64,000 bases of DNA, from positions 62,001 to 126,000 of the forward strand of contig NZ_MRDE01000072.1 of assembly GCF_001968835.1 (NCBI RefSeq). Direction: 5' to 3'. The notes beneath the pieces were generated by a model. It was not told the origin of the DNA and did no database searches. It worked only from the letters and a program-made list of their open reading frames with translations. The DNA is from Tersicoccus phoenicis (GTDB lineage: Bacteria > Actinomycetota > Actinomycetes > Actinomycetales > Micrococcaceae). This document shows, piece after piece, positions 53,715 to 62,534 of this stretch (the stretch's first letter is position 1; every line of letters begins with the position of its first letter). The position numbers were made by a program, and so were the translations under genes.

Positions 53715-54890
53715 ATGAGTGAACCCGCGAACTCCCCGGCCTCGGTGCGTGCCGCCGTCGCGGCCGGATCGGTGATCACCCTCTTCGGCCACCGGCTACT
53801 GCACCTTCCCGGCACCGGCCTGGCCGCGGTCCGCTGGCCGCGTCCGTGGGCCGCCGATCTCCGACCGCCCTGGCACTACTGGTGGCAGGCCCACTACCTG
53901 GACTGCCTCGTCGACGCCGGCTGGCGGGAACACCGGTCCGGCCTGCCCCCGGCGGCCCTGCGGCTGGGCCACCAGCTGCTGCGCGGGATCCGGCTGCGCA
54001 ACCTGGGCCGCTACCCGAACCTCTACTACGACGACATGGCCTGGCTCGCCCTCGCGGCCGGCCGGCTGGACGAGCTGGCCCGGGCGGTCACCGGTGCCGG
54101 CACCCGGCAGAGCCGTGCCGTGATCGACGTCCTCGCGCCGCGGCTGATCAGCGCCAGCACCGACGACGCGGGCGGCGGCGTGTTCTGGAACACGCGGCGC
54201 ACCTTCAAGAACACCGCCGCAACCGCTCCGGCCGCCCTGTTCTTCGCCCGCGCCGGGGAGCCGGAGCGCACCCGGGCGCTCACGGACTGGCTGCGGGACC
54301 GGCTGCTCGACCCCGACTCGGGCCTGTACCTCGACGGTGTACGGCTGGGCCGGCGCGGCGTCGAGACCGTCCGGTCCCGCTACACCTACAACCAGGGGCC
54401 GGTGCTGGGCGCGTTGCTCGCGCTCGGCGATCCGGCCGACCTCGACGCCGCGGCGCGGCTCGTCGACGCCGTCGACGCGGGCCTCACCCGCCCGTCACCC
54501 GTCGTGGCCGGCGCCAAGGTGCTGATCACCCACGGCGGTGGTGACGGCGGCCTGTTCACCGGCATACTCGTGCGGTACCTCGCGGCCGTCGCGATCGACG
54601 CGCGGCTGCCCCCGACGGCTCGGTCCACGGCCGCGCGTCTGGTCACCGGCACCGCCGACGCGCTGTGGACCGGCCGCCGGCGCGTCCCTCCGGGCGAGTC
54701 CCGGTCCGCGGAGGGCCCGGGCGACGGCGCCCTGATCTTCTCCGCCGACGCCGGCGTCGACGCCGCGACCAGCTATCCGCTCGGCGGTCCGGTTGAACTG
54801 TCCACCCAGTTGCAGGCGTGGATGAGCCTCGAGGCGGCCGCCGTATGCGTCGGCGGGACAGCCGCGGAGGATTCGACGTCAGTCGTCTGA
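53715..54890 (+). CDS. Glycoside hydrolase family 76 protein (alpha-1,6-mannanase-like)
   Basis: A 391-aa protein with an (alpha/alpha)6-barrel pattern. The catalytic Asp pair of GH76 is at 106-107 in NLYYDDMAWLALA, and GVFWNTRRTFKNTAATAPAA and RYTYNQGPVLGALLALG are family motifs. Such enzymes cut alpha-1,6-mannans. No signal peptide is seen, so it may act on an internal glycan. The start follows TAGGCT by six bases. Upstream lies a variable short tandem repeat. Confidence 0.85.
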   Translation: MSEPANSPASVRAAVAAGSVITLFGHRLLHLPGTGLAAVRWPRPWAADLRPPWHYWWQAHYLDCLVDAGWREHRSGLPPAALRLGHQLLRGIRLRNLGRYPNLYYDDMAWLALAAGRLDELARAVTGAGTRQSRAVIDVLAPRLISASTDDAGGGVFWNTRRTFKNTAATAPAALFFARAGEPERTRALTDWLRDRLLDPDSGLYLDGVRLGRRGVETVRSRYTYNQGPVLGALLALGDPADLDAAARLVDAVDAGLTRPSPVVAGAKVLITHGGGDGGLFTGILVRYLAAVAIDARLPPTARSTAARLVTGTADALWTGRRRVPPGESRSAEGPGDGALIFSADAGVDAATSYPLGGPVELSTQLQAWMSLEAAAVCVGGTAAEDSTSVV

Positions 54891-55062
54891 GGCCGTGCTG
54901 CCGGGCGCGGAATCGATCGCGGGACCGGCCCGACGCTGCGCGGCCGGAACGCAGACACGGCCACGCCATCGTGCGGGCCTGCGCAGCTCGGAAGGCTCCG
55001 CGCGTGCCGTCCGGCTGCGTGGCGGTCGGGCACCCACCGGTCGATCGGATAGAACAGAGGAC

Positions 55063-55605
55063 ATGAGCAACGTGCGCACGCCCGATCCCTACCCCGGCTG
55101 GCTCTCGCCGGAGGACCTCCACGAGGCACGGCAGCGGCTTCCGATGATGTATGTCGAAGCGCTGCCCGTCCGGGTCGACACGCTGGGCTACGTCACCGAG
55201 CTCGGGCTGCTGCTGACCGCCAGCGACGAGGGCGAGATGGTGCGCACCTTCGTCTCCGGCCGGGTGCTCTACCGGGAGTCGATCCGCGCGGCGCTGCTGC
55301 GGCACCTGGAGAAGGATCTCGGGCCGTTCGCCCTGCCGCAGATCCCGCCGTCGCCGGCGCCGTTCACGGTCGCCGAGTACTTCCCGTCGCCGTCGCCGTC
55401 CCCCTACACGGACGACCGGCAGCACGCCGTCGCGCTGGCCTACATCGTCCCGGTCACCGGGGAGTGCAGCCCGCGACAGGACGCGCTGCAGCTGTCCTGG
55501 CTCACGCCCGAGGAATGCCTCAGCGAAGGCGTGCAGGCGGAGTTCGTGGGCGGACGCGGCAATCTCGTGCGGCAGGCGCTGGCCCACGTCGGCTGGGGCC
55601 GTTGA
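55063..55605 (+). CDS. DUF4916 family NUDIX-like protein
   Basis: A 180-aa protein matching the actinobacterial DUF4916 family: GWLSPEDLHEARQRLPMMYV at the N-terminus, VTELGLLLTASDEGEM, and a Nudix-box-like stretch RESIRAALLRHLEKDLGP that keeps the REx pattern but is not a canonical G-x5-E-x7-REUxEExGU box. Hydrolysis of a nucleoside diphosphate derivative is possible. AGAGGA precedes the ATG at 55063. Its stop lies six bases from the stop of the convergent membrane-protein gene with no hairpin between. Confidence 0.82.
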   Translation: MSNVRTPDPYPGWLSPEDLHEARQRLPMMYVEALPVRVDTLGYVTELGLLLTASDEGEMVRTFVSGRVLYRESIRAALLRHLEKDLGPFALPQIPPSPAPFTVAEYFPSPSPSPYTDDRQHAVALAYIVPVTGECSPRQDALQLSWLTPEECLSEGVQAEFVGGRGNLVRQALAHVGWGR

Positions 55606-55611
55606 CGCCGA

Positions 55612-56673
55612 TCAGGCCCGGTTCCGCACCCGCGCGACGGCCGGCTCCAGCAGCACCACGACAACCACCGCGACGGCGGCGCCGATCACCGTCTCCACGG
55701 CGCGGCTGACCACCAGCTGCCCCACCGGCATCGGATTGCTCAACTGCACCATGCACAGGGCCAGCGGGGTGATGAAGAGCAGGGCCGTGGCGTAGTGCCG
55801 GACGACGAACAGCTCGCCGAGGAACTGCAGCACGATGATCACGAGTGCGAGGGCCCAAGCACCCAGACGCAGCCCGAGGATGACCGCACTCACGGCGACC
55901 CCTGCGAGCGTGCCGACGACGCGGTGGATGGCGCGCCCGACGCGCGCGGGCGCATCGGGCGCGGCGATCGCGGCGATCCCCGCGACCATCGCCCAGTTGC
56001 TGTGGCCGACACCCGAGAGCTGGCCGATGACCCCGGCCATCAGCGCGACGATGAGGAACTGCGAACCGTGCCAGGTGAGTTGCGCCGCGCTGAAGGAACC
56101 GCCGAGGATCGGTGCGCCCTCTCCCATGCCCGGCAGCACGCGGGCCAGGTAACCGAGGAACACGCAGAAGGCGATCGTGCCCAGGGCGACGCCGAGGCCC
56201 TGAGCCGCCGGTGGCGGCGACGGCAGGCCGGCGATCGAGGTGAAGGCGAAGACGAAGAAGACGGAGCCGCTGGGCTTGAGCCCGATCCCGGCGGCCAGCA
56301 CGGCCCCGAGCGCCGCGACGACGGACCCGATCAGTACGATGGTCACCCCGCTGACGCCGGCGGCATCGGCGACGAGCATTCCGAGGGCGAGGCAGGCGAG
56401 GATGACGAGCCCGGCAACAGACTGGTGGACGAAGCGGCGGCGCAGCGTCTCCCGACGCGCGTAGATGCCGGTGAAGGACCCGAAGGCCGCGTACACCGCG
56501 AGGTCGGTACGGCCGAGGAGCATGACGACCACCAGCGGCACGGCAACCCCCACGGCGATGCGGGCGGCCGAGAGGTGATCCGCCTGCGCGGGTCCGAATC
56601 GGAAGAAATCGCGAACTCCTGCCACGACCTCCAGCACATCACAGGTCCGGGCGTCCGAAGCCGGTGAAGGCAC
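55612..56673 (-). CDS. FUSC-family (aromatic acid exporter-like) membrane protein
   Basis: A 353-aa membrane protein with about ten hydrophobic segments arranged as two repeats. ARIAVGVAVPLVVVMLLGRT near the start and the second-half GRAIHRVVGTLAGVAVSAVI fit the FUSC/YccS-type superfamily thought to export aromatic acids or other organic anions. The substrate is unknown. The GTG start at 56673 is uncertain; GTG at 56637 is an alternative. It lies 65 bp from hairpin H1. Confidence 0.75.
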   Translation of the reverse strand: MPSPASDARTCDVLEVVAGVRDFFRFGPAQADHLSAARIAVGVAVPLVVVMLLGRTDLAVYAAFGSFTGIYARRETLRRRFVHQSVAGLVILACLALGMLVADAAGVSGVTIVLIGSVVAALGAVLAAGIGLKPSGSVFFVFAFTSIAGLPSPPPAAQGLGVALGTIAFCVFLGYLARVLPGMGEGAPILGGSFSAAQLTWHGSQFLIVALMAGVIGQLSGVGHSNWAMVAGIAAIAAPDAPARVGRAIHRVVGTLAGVAVSAVILGLRLGAWALALVIIVLQFLGELFVVRHYATALLFITPLALCMVQLSNPMPVGQLVVSRAVETVIGAAVAVVVVVLLEPAVARVRNRA

Positions 56674-56738
56674 TGTTCGTTCCGCACCTCACCCCGGCCG
56701 CCACCCGCAGCCTGCGGGAATATCACCACCCACCCCAC

Positions 56739-56799
56739 GTCGACTATCGAATTTCGGGGCTCTCGCAGCCCCAGAAAGCCCCGAAATTCGATAGTCAAC
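56739..56799. repeat. Hairpin H1, left flank of the second DUF559 gene
   Basis: 23-nt arms (56739-56761 and 56777-56799) pair at 22 of 23 positions plus one G-T wobble, with a 15-nt loop. The right arm begins AGCCCCGAAATTCGATAGTC. It has the same arm and loop lengths as H2 at 57931-57991. Confidence 0.85.
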
Positions 56800-56873
56800 G
56801 CGACGGGATGGGCCGACGACGACCGCAGCGCAAGACGATCCGGGACCCGGAACGGGCAGCCGGACGAGATCGA

Positions 56874-57842
56874 TCATCGTGGAGCCCAGCCCTGAGCACC
56901 CAGAGCAGCCGCCACTTTGGCGACGGCGCGTGGCACGATCCCGAGACCGGGAACGACGACCAGCGCGCTCAGGTCGGCGGCCGCGATGCGCACCTCGGTC
57001 CAGCCGGCGGCCGCGGTGAGATCGGCCCGTTCGATGTCCAGTGCGTGCTGCCGAGGGTCGGCGTGGTGGGCGCCGTCGTACTGCACCGAGAGGAGCTGCT
57101 GGCGGTAGGCGAGATCCGGCAGGACGACCCGGCGTCGCCCGTTCACCGCGATCCACACGTTCAGCTCCGGCTCCGGCAGGCCGGCGTCCACCAGCATCAG
57201 CCGGAGCCGGGTCTCGGGCTCCGAGTCGGCACCGACCCGCACGCGCTCGAGCGCGGCCCGGGCGGTCCGGACGCCACGCCGCCGTCGCACGATCGCCACG
57301 CGACGCTGCAGGTCGACCAGGCTCACGAGCGGATCGTCCGGCTCGAATCCTCGCGGGTCCGCGTGCCAGCAGACCATCGCGTCGCCGACCGCGACCAGCT
57401 GGTCCACGGTCAGCTCTGAGGCCAGATCGAGGAACACGCGCGCCGGCGTCGTCACGCGGACGCCTCCCCGGACCGTCACGTCGGCTTCGGACAGGACGGC
57501 GAGATGGCCGACGACGCCGCGACGGTGCACAGCCGAGGTCCGTGGAGTCGCCGCGTGCGTGACGTGGAGGAGTTCGGCCTCCTGGAGCCTGCGGGGAAGA
57601 GGTAGACCCCACAGGGCGGCGGCGGTCGTGTGGCTGACCACTGCCGTCGGCATGGCCGCGATCGCCGCCCGCGCCCTGACGGCGACCGATCCGCCCAGCT
57701 CCGCCGGAATCCGCGCACCGGTGATCCCTGCCGCCAGGTGGTGGCCTCGAAGGCGATCCGCACTCACCCCGGCAGCAATCGCCTCTCGCACCGCGAAGGG
57801 GCGGAGGGCGAACTCCGGCGGGAGCGCGGCCCGGGCGCTCAC
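56874..57842 (-). CDS. DUF559-type (PD-(D/E)XK-like) protein
   Basis: A 322-aa protein with the architecture of the 21440-22381 gene but little sequence identity to it. The N-terminal part (SARAALPPEFALRPFAVREA) may be an AbiEi-like helical domain; SHTTAAALWGLPLP is a family motif. The C-terminal nuclease-like fold has Asp in VVLPDLAYRQ and SVQYDGAHHADP, then GWTEVRIAAADL. The usual Glu before YDG is Gln here, so catalysis may be lost. GTG at 57842 gives a good N-terminus; GTG 57848 is possible. Hairpins H1 and H2 bracket the gene. Confidence 0.72.
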   Translation of the reverse strand: MSARAALPPEFALRPFAVREAIAAGVSADRLRGHHLAAGITGARIPAELGGSVAVRARAAIAAMPTAVVSHTTAAALWGLPLPRRLQEAELLHVTHAATPRTSAVHRRGVVGHLAVLSEADVTVRGGVRVTTPARVFLDLASELTVDQLVAVGDAMVCWHADPRGFEPDDPLVSLVDLQRRVAIVRRRRGVRTARAALERVRVGADSEPETRLRLMLVDAGLPEPELNVWIAVNGRRRVVLPDLAYRQQLLSVQYDGAHHADPRQHALDIERADLTAAAGWTEVRIAAADLSALVVVPGLGIVPRAVAKVAAALGAQGWAPR

Positions 57843-57904
57843 GTGCACCTCACCGCTCCATCGTGCCTGCTCACCGCCTCGCACAGGCCCGGCCGGCGCC
57901 CGCC

Positions 57905-57913
57905 TGTGGACAA
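57905..57913 (-). promoter_or_regulatory. TTGTCCACA (DnaA-box-like) 9-mer
   Basis: TGTGGACAA on the plus strand, 63 bp upstream of the second DUF559 gene. The same 9-mer occurs twice upstream of the first DUF559 gene. Confidence 0.45.
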
Positions 57914-57930
57914 CCAGCCGCACTCTCCAC

Positions 57931-57991
57931 GTTGATTATTGGATTTCGGGGCTCCGGCCAGCCTCCGAAGCCCCGAAATCCAATAGTCAAC
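57931..57991. repeat. Hairpin H2, right flank of the second DUF559 gene
   Basis: 23-nt arms (57931-57953 and 57969-57991) pair at 22 of 23 positions plus one wobble, with a 15-nt loop. The right arm begins AGCCCCGAAATCCAATAGTC. Compared with H1, two base pairs differ by compensatory change on both arms. Confidence 0.85.
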
Positions 57992-58030
57992 GAGCAGGAG
58001 GGGCAGCGAGAGGGGGGCGGCGCCCGCTGG

Positions 58031-58036
58031 CAGAAT
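58031..58036 (+). promoter_or_regulatory. -10 box of tgt
   Basis: CAGAAT, six bases before the GTG at 58043. Confidence 0.45.
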
Positions 58037-58042
58037 GGGCCG

Positions 58043-59338
58043 GTGCCCCGCAGCGACTTCTCCTTCCACGTCACCGCCCGCCTGACCGAGACGACGACGT
58101 CGCCGGCCGCCGGGCGCGCCGGCGTCATCGACACCCCGCACGGGCCGATCCGCACCCCGGCGTTCATCCCGGTCGGGACCCAGGCGGCGGTCAAGGCCGT
58201 GCTGCCGGAGGCGGTCGCCGAACTCGGTGGGCAGGCCGTCCTGGCCAACGCCTATCACCTCTATCTGCAGCCGGGCGCGGACATCGTCGACGAGGCCGGT
58301 GGGCTCGGTCGCTTCATGAACTGGCCGGGGCCCACGTTCACGGACTCGGGCGGCTTCCAGGTGATGAGCCTGGGTAGCGGGTTCAAGAAGGTCATCTCGA
58401 TGGACCTGCCCGCGGAGCGCCAGGGGGCCGACGACGCCGTCGCCCCCGGCAAGGAGCGGCTGGCGGACGTCGACGAGGACGGGGTCTGGTTCCGTTCGCA
58501 CCTGAACGGCGACCGGCACCGGTTCACCCCGGAGGTCTCGATGGGGATCCAGCATCAGCTGGGAGCGGACATCACGTTCGCCTTCGACGAGCTGACCACC
58601 CTGATGAACTCGCGCGGGTACCAGGAAGAGTCACTGGAGCGCACACGCCGGTGGGCGCAGCGCTGCCTCGACGAGCACGCCCGGCTGACGACGCAGCGCT
58701 CGGGCAAGCCGTACCAGGCGCTGTTCGGCGTGATCCAGGGCGCCCAGTACGAGGATCTGCGCCGGAAGGCCTGCCGGGACCTCGCGGCCATGACGAGCGG
58801 GATGGACGACGGCGAGGACGGTGGGGGCTTCGACGGCTACGGCATCGGCGGCGCGCTGGAGAAGGAGAATCTGGGCACGATCGTCGGCTGGTGCGCCGAC
58901 GAGCTGCCCGAGGACCGACCTCGGCACCTGCTGGGCATCTCCGAACCCGATGACGTGTTCACCGCGATCGAGAACGGTGCCGACACGTTCGACTGCGTCT
59001 CCCCCACCCGGGTCGCCCGCACGTCGGCGGTGTACACCCGGGACGGCCGGATCAACCTGGCCGGCGCCCGGTACAAGCGGCAGTTCACGCCCATCGACGA
59101 GACCTGCGACTGCTACACCTGCGCCCACTACACGGTCGCCTACCTGCGGCACCTGTTCAAGGCGAAGGAGATGAACGCGGCCACGCTCGCCTCCATCCAC
59201 AACGAGCGGTTCGTGGTGCGGATGGTCGACGACGCGCGGCGGGCACTCGAGGACGGCACGTTCTTCGACCTCAAGGCCGACGTGCTCGGGCGCTACTACG
59301 GGCGCACGGCGGCGAGGGGGACGACGACGGTCGGCTGA
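58043..59338 (+). CDS. tgt: tRNA-guanine transglycosylase
   Basis: A 431-aa enzyme that swaps guanine-34 of GUN-anticodon tRNAs for a queuosine precursor. The substrate-binding FTDSGGFQVMSLG, GVIQGAQYEDLR and FDCVSPTRVAR regions are present, as are the zinc ligands ETCDCYTCAHYT with a downstream His. The GTG start was chosen because it begins the family N-terminus (FSFHVTARLT) and lies six bases after CAGAAT; frames farther upstream run through hairpin H2. No queuosine synthesis genes are nearby, but an importer-like gene is at 61719. Confidence 0.95.
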   Translation: MPRSDFSFHVTARLTETTTSPAAGRAGVIDTPHGPIRTPAFIPVGTQAAVKAVLPEAVAELGGQAVLANAYHLYLQPGADIVDEAGGLGRFMNWPGPTFTDSGGFQVMSLGSGFKKVISMDLPAERQGADDAVAPGKERLADVDEDGVWFRSHLNGDRHRFTPEVSMGIQHQLGADITFAFDELTTLMNSRGYQEESLERTRRWAQRCLDEHARLTTQRSGKPYQALFGVIQGAQYEDLRRKACRDLAAMTSGMDDGEDGGGFDGYGIGGALEKENLGTIVGWCADELPEDRPRHLLGISEPDDVFTAIENGADTFDCVSPTRVARTSAVYTRDGRINLAGARYKRQFTPIDETCDCYTCAHYTVAYLRHLFKAKEMNAATLASIHNERFVVRMVDDARRALEDGTFFDLKADVLGRYYGRTAARGTTTVG

Positions 59339-59389
59339 GCCGGAGTGCGAGTCGCGCGAAGCCGGAGAACGAGTGGGAACCGACGTCCC

Positions 59390-60979
59390 TCACGGGTTCA
59401 CCGGGCTCGGGGTCGTCGCGGCGACGCCCACGACGAGGGTGACCACCGCCTGCGCCAGGAGCAGGAGTGGTGCGGTCCCCCCGGCCAGCAGGGCGACGAC
59501 CAGCGGCACCAGGACGACCAGCGCCAGATCCGGACCCTGCCCCATGGTCGCCAGGGCGGAGGCGGGCAGGTAGCCGAACGGCGTCGGGACCGGGGGTGCG
59601 GAGAAGTCGACCGGCGGCCGGTACGCCGAGCGCACCGCGCAGGCGCCCAGACCCAGTCCGGCGACGGCGCCCAGCAGCACCAGCCCGGCGTCGGCCGCGC
59701 CGAGCAGCACCAGACCCCCGGACAGGACCGCCATCATCGCGGCCAGCACGACGCCTGGAACCAGGGCGTGCAACTGCCGGGTCCGGGCGGCGGAGAGCGG
59801 CAGGAGGTCGTCGAGCTCGGGCACCGACGCGCTCGCCCGCAGCCCCCGGGCGGCCCGGCTCATCCCCGCCAGCGCCACGATCACGATCCCTCCCGCCACG
59901 GGAAGCACACCGTTGCCCCCGACAGTCAGCGGCGGCAGCCACGCGAGCGCCGGCAACCAGGCGTAGCCGGACCAGCCGCGTCGCCGGGCGGTGCCGAGCA
60001 GATCCGCGACCAGCAGGGCGCCGGACGGCGTGCCGACCCGGCGGATCAGGGGGCGCCCCCGGCGGGTGGACACGGCGTCGGTCGGCGCGGTCCGTACCAG
60101 GTCGTCGGCACCTCCGGTCATCGCCCAGAGCCGAAGGGTCGTCATCGCCCCGCCGCCCCGGGCGAGTTGGTCGGTCGTCAGCTCGGCCAGCCGGGGGCGT
60201 ATCGCCGACCAGAGCAGCACGACGACGACGGCGAGCACGAGCAGCGGCCACCCGGCCCCCTCGGCAGCGAGCACGAACCACCCGGTCGGCACCAGCGCCA
60301 GGACGTGCCCGATCAGGGGCAGGCTGGACGGCACGAGCGACCCGCACACCCACAGGACGAGGACGGCGATCCCGCCGAGGACGGCCAGCACGGTCGCCGT
60401 CCGACGCAGCACCTGCCCCCGGTCCGCGGTCTGCGCCACGACCGCCTCCTCGGTCGCGATCGCGGCGAGCAGGCCCACGCTGAGCACACCGAGCAGCAAC
60501 CCGGGTCCCAGGGTGACCACCGCGAGGACCGGTGCGGACAGCGCCGCGCCGAGGGCGGCAGCGGCGCCGACCCGGCTCAGACCCATCCGCTCGAGCAGGC
60601 GTGAGCGGGGCACCGGCGCCGACATCCACCAGGCCAGCGTGGCCGCGTCGGGACCGACGGGCCCGAGCCGCAGTGCCCAGTTCGCCACGGCCGCGACCAG
60701 CAGCAGGCCCAGCACGGGCAGGAACACCGCGGGCGGGAGCACCGCGACGGCCGGGTCGGTCACCGGGCGGCTGACCGCCACCGCACCCAGCTGCTGGTTC
60801 AGCGCGGTGAGCAACCCGTACCCGAACAGCGCCGCCACCCCGACCGACAACGCCGCCGTGTACCCGTCGAGCAGTGCCGACATCCGGGAACGGTGCTGGT
60901 GGCGCCGTGACATCCGCCGGGTGAAGACTGCGGGGTCGAAGCCGGTGACGGCGCCGGCCTCGAGCTGCGGCGTCCTCAC
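59390..60979 (-). CDS. ABC transporter permease-like membrane protein
   Basis: A 529-aa polytopic protein with about 12 hydrophobic segments and a basic N-terminus (FTRRMSRRHQHRSRMSALLD). DUF6297-type proteins next to small ABC ATPases look like this, but I cannot assign the family firmly. It is likely the membrane half of the transporter whose ATPase is encoded just upstream, since their genes overlap as GTGA. The substrate is unknown. The stop is 52 bp from the end of the convergent tgt. Confidence 0.7.
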   Translation of the reverse strand: MRTPQLEAGAVTGFDPAVFTRRMSRRHQHRSRMSALLDGYTAALSVGVAALFGYGLLTALNQQLGAVAVSRPVTDPAVAVLPPAVFLPVLGLLLVAAVANWALRLGPVGPDAATLAWWMSAPVPRSRLLERMGLSRVGAAAALGAALSAPVLAVVTLGPGLLLGVLSVGLLAAIATEEAVVAQTADRGQVLRRTATVLAVLGGIAVLVLWVCGSLVPSSLPLIGHVLALVPTGWFVLAAEGAGWPLLVLAVVVVLLWSAIRPRLAELTTDQLARGGGAMTTLRLWAMTGGADDLVRTAPTDAVSTRRGRPLIRRVGTPSGALLVADLLGTARRRGWSGYAWLPALAWLPPLTVGGNGVLPVAGGIVIVALAGMSRAARGLRASASVPELDDLLPLSAARTRQLHALVPGVVLAAMMAVLSGGLVLLGAADAGLVLLGAVAGLGLGACAVRSAYRPPVDFSAPPVPTPFGYLPASALATMGQGPDLALVVLVPLVVALLAGGTAPLLLLAQAVVTLVVGVAATTPSPVNP

Positions 60980-61665
60980 CGCCGGGTCCCCGAGATGAGG
61001 GCCGCACCGGCGTCGACCGGGACCGGGCGCACCTCGTCGTCGATCAGCAGGCAAGAGGTCGCCGTCGCGCGCAGCAGGTCCGGTGAGTGGGTGACGAGCA
61101 CCACCGCGCACCCGTCCGCGGCGACCGCGCGGATGCGGCCGCCGAGCACCTGCTGCATCACGGGGTCCAGCCGCTGCTCGGGCTCGTCCAGAACGAGCAG
61201 GTCCCGCGGCCGGACGAACCCGGCGGCCAGCAGCAGGCGGCGGCGCTGGCCCGAGGAGAGCTCGGTGGGCAGGGCGTCGGCGACGGCGATGACGCCGAAG
61301 GCGTCCAGCTCCCGCTCGACGGCGCCGGCCGGGTCCGGCACGCCGTGGCCGCGGGCGACCAGTTCCAGGTGCTCGGCGACGGTCAGGGAGGGGAAGAACG
61401 CGTCCTGGTCGAACACGCACGCGACGGCGGCCCGGAACGAGGCTGCCCGGTCGTCGATGAGCAGCCCGCGGAAGCGACTCTCGCCGTCGAGCGCGGGCTG
61501 ACGACCGATCATGGTCCGGGCCACCGTGGACTTGCCGGCCCCGTTGAACCCCACGATGCCCAGCACGTCGCCGGCATCCACCGACGCGGTGACCGGACCG
61601 CACACGGGCACCGATCCGTACCCGCAGACCAGACCCTGCACGGTCAGCAGTGGTCCGTCGGTCAT
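60976..61665 (-). CDS. ABC transporter ATP-binding protein
   Basis: A 229-aa ATPase. Walker A is GIVGFNGAGKSTVART, the signature is LSSGQRRRLLLAAG, Walker B is LLVLDEPEQRLDP, and the switch His is in VVLVTHSPD. It powers the neighbouring permease. The ATG at 61665 has no Shine-Dalgarno but lies 7 nt after TAGCGT (61678-61673), so the operon probably begins with a leaderless message. Confidence 0.9.
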   Translation of the reverse strand: MTDGPLLTVQGLVCGYGSVPVCGPVTASVDAGDVLGIVGFNGAGKSTVARTMIGRQPALDGESRFRGLLIDDRAASFRAAVACVFDQDAFFPSLTVAEHLELVARGHGVPDPAGAVERELDAFGVIAVADALPTELSSGQRRRLLLAAGFVRPRDLLVLDEPEQRLDPVMQQVLGGRIRAVAADGCAVVLVTHSPDLLRATATSCLLIDDEVRPVPVDAGAALISGTRR

Positions 61666-61672
61666 GGGAGGA

Positions 61673-61678
61673 ACGCTA
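61673..61678 (-). promoter_or_regulatory. -10 box of the ABC operon
   Basis: TAGCGT on the minus strand, 7 nt before the ATG at 61665. Confidence 0.4.
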
Positions 61679-61718
61679 CCAACGGCGAGGGCGGCAGGCC
61701 GGTGGTGCGTCCGTGGCC

Positions 61719-62435
61719 TCAGGCCGCCGGCGGCGTGGCGTAGTCCGGCTCGCGGGACTTGATCACCCGGATAACCAGCATGGTCAGCGGACTGACGACG
61801 ATTTCCACCAGACACTTGTAGAGGTACCCGGCGATGACGTAGTTGACGAACTGGCCGGCGTCGGCGATGCCGATCACCGGGGCGGCGATGGAACAGAAGA
61901 TCAGCGTGTCCGCGAACTCGCCGACGCCCGTGGAGCCGATCAGGCGACCCCAGAGCGCCGACTCCCCGGTGCGCTCCTTGAGCCGGACCAGCACCCACGA
62001 GTTGAGCAGCTGGCCCACCACGTATCCGGCCATGCTCGCGATCACGATCTGCGGCACCTGCCCGAGCGCGCCCTCCAGCGCGGACTGCTTCGCGGTGCCG
62101 TACGCGTCCGTGAATCCGGGCAGGGCGATGATGACGACGAAGGCCAGGGACGCGAGCAGCGACAGGGCGAAACCGGTGACGACGGTGCGACGGGCGGCCG
62201 CGAAGCCGTACACCTCGCTGAGCACGTCGCCGAGGACGTAGGCCAGCGGGAACAGGAAGAACCCACCGTCGGTCACGATGGTGAAGTCGCCGAACACCGG
62301 CCCGATCAGCACGCCCTTCGACGCCCCGACGTTCGACAGGATCAGGACCACGCAGAACAGGGCGACGAGGATGTCGAAGTAGCGGCGGTTGCGGGTGGCG
62401 AACGCGGCGCGGTGGGGCGTGACGGCGACGCTCAT
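61719..62435 (-). CDS. Queuosine precursor transporter (YhhQ/DUF165 family)
   Basis: A 238-aa membrane protein of the YhhQ family, shown in E. coli to import 7-cyano- and 7-aminomethyl-7-deazaguanine. Six hydrophobic segments and the family motifs FFLFPLAYVLGDVLSEVYGF and GSTGVGEFADTLIFCSIA are present. With tgt 2.4 kb away it would let the cell salvage queuosine precursors. The ATG has GAGAGG upstream. A leader of about 115 nt with a GCCCGC-TTC-GCGGGC hairpin precedes it. Confidence 0.9.
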   Translation of the reverse strand: MSVAVTPHRAAFATRNRRYFDILVALFCVVLILSNVGASKGVLIGPVFGDFTIVTDGGFFLFPLAYVLGDVLSEVYGFAAARRTVVTGFALSLLASLAFVVIIALPGFTDAYGTAKQSALEGALGQVPQIVIASMAGYVVGQLLNSWVLVRLKERTGESALWGRLIGSTGVGEFADTLIFCSIAAPVIGIADAGQFVNYVIAGYLYKCLVEIVVSPLTMLVIRVIKSREPDYATPPAA

Positions 62436-62534
62436 GACAGGTGCCTCTCGAGACGGGTGCGACGGCGACCCACGCGACGGTGTCGCGGGATGCGGATGCT
62501 GTGCGCCGGACCGCCTGCCACCCGGTCGGGACGC

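Noticed and set aside
56739-57991. H1 and H2 as terminal inverted repeats of a transposon
   Set aside because: Each hairpin is palindromic by itself, there is no recognisable transposase, and I saw no flanking target duplication.
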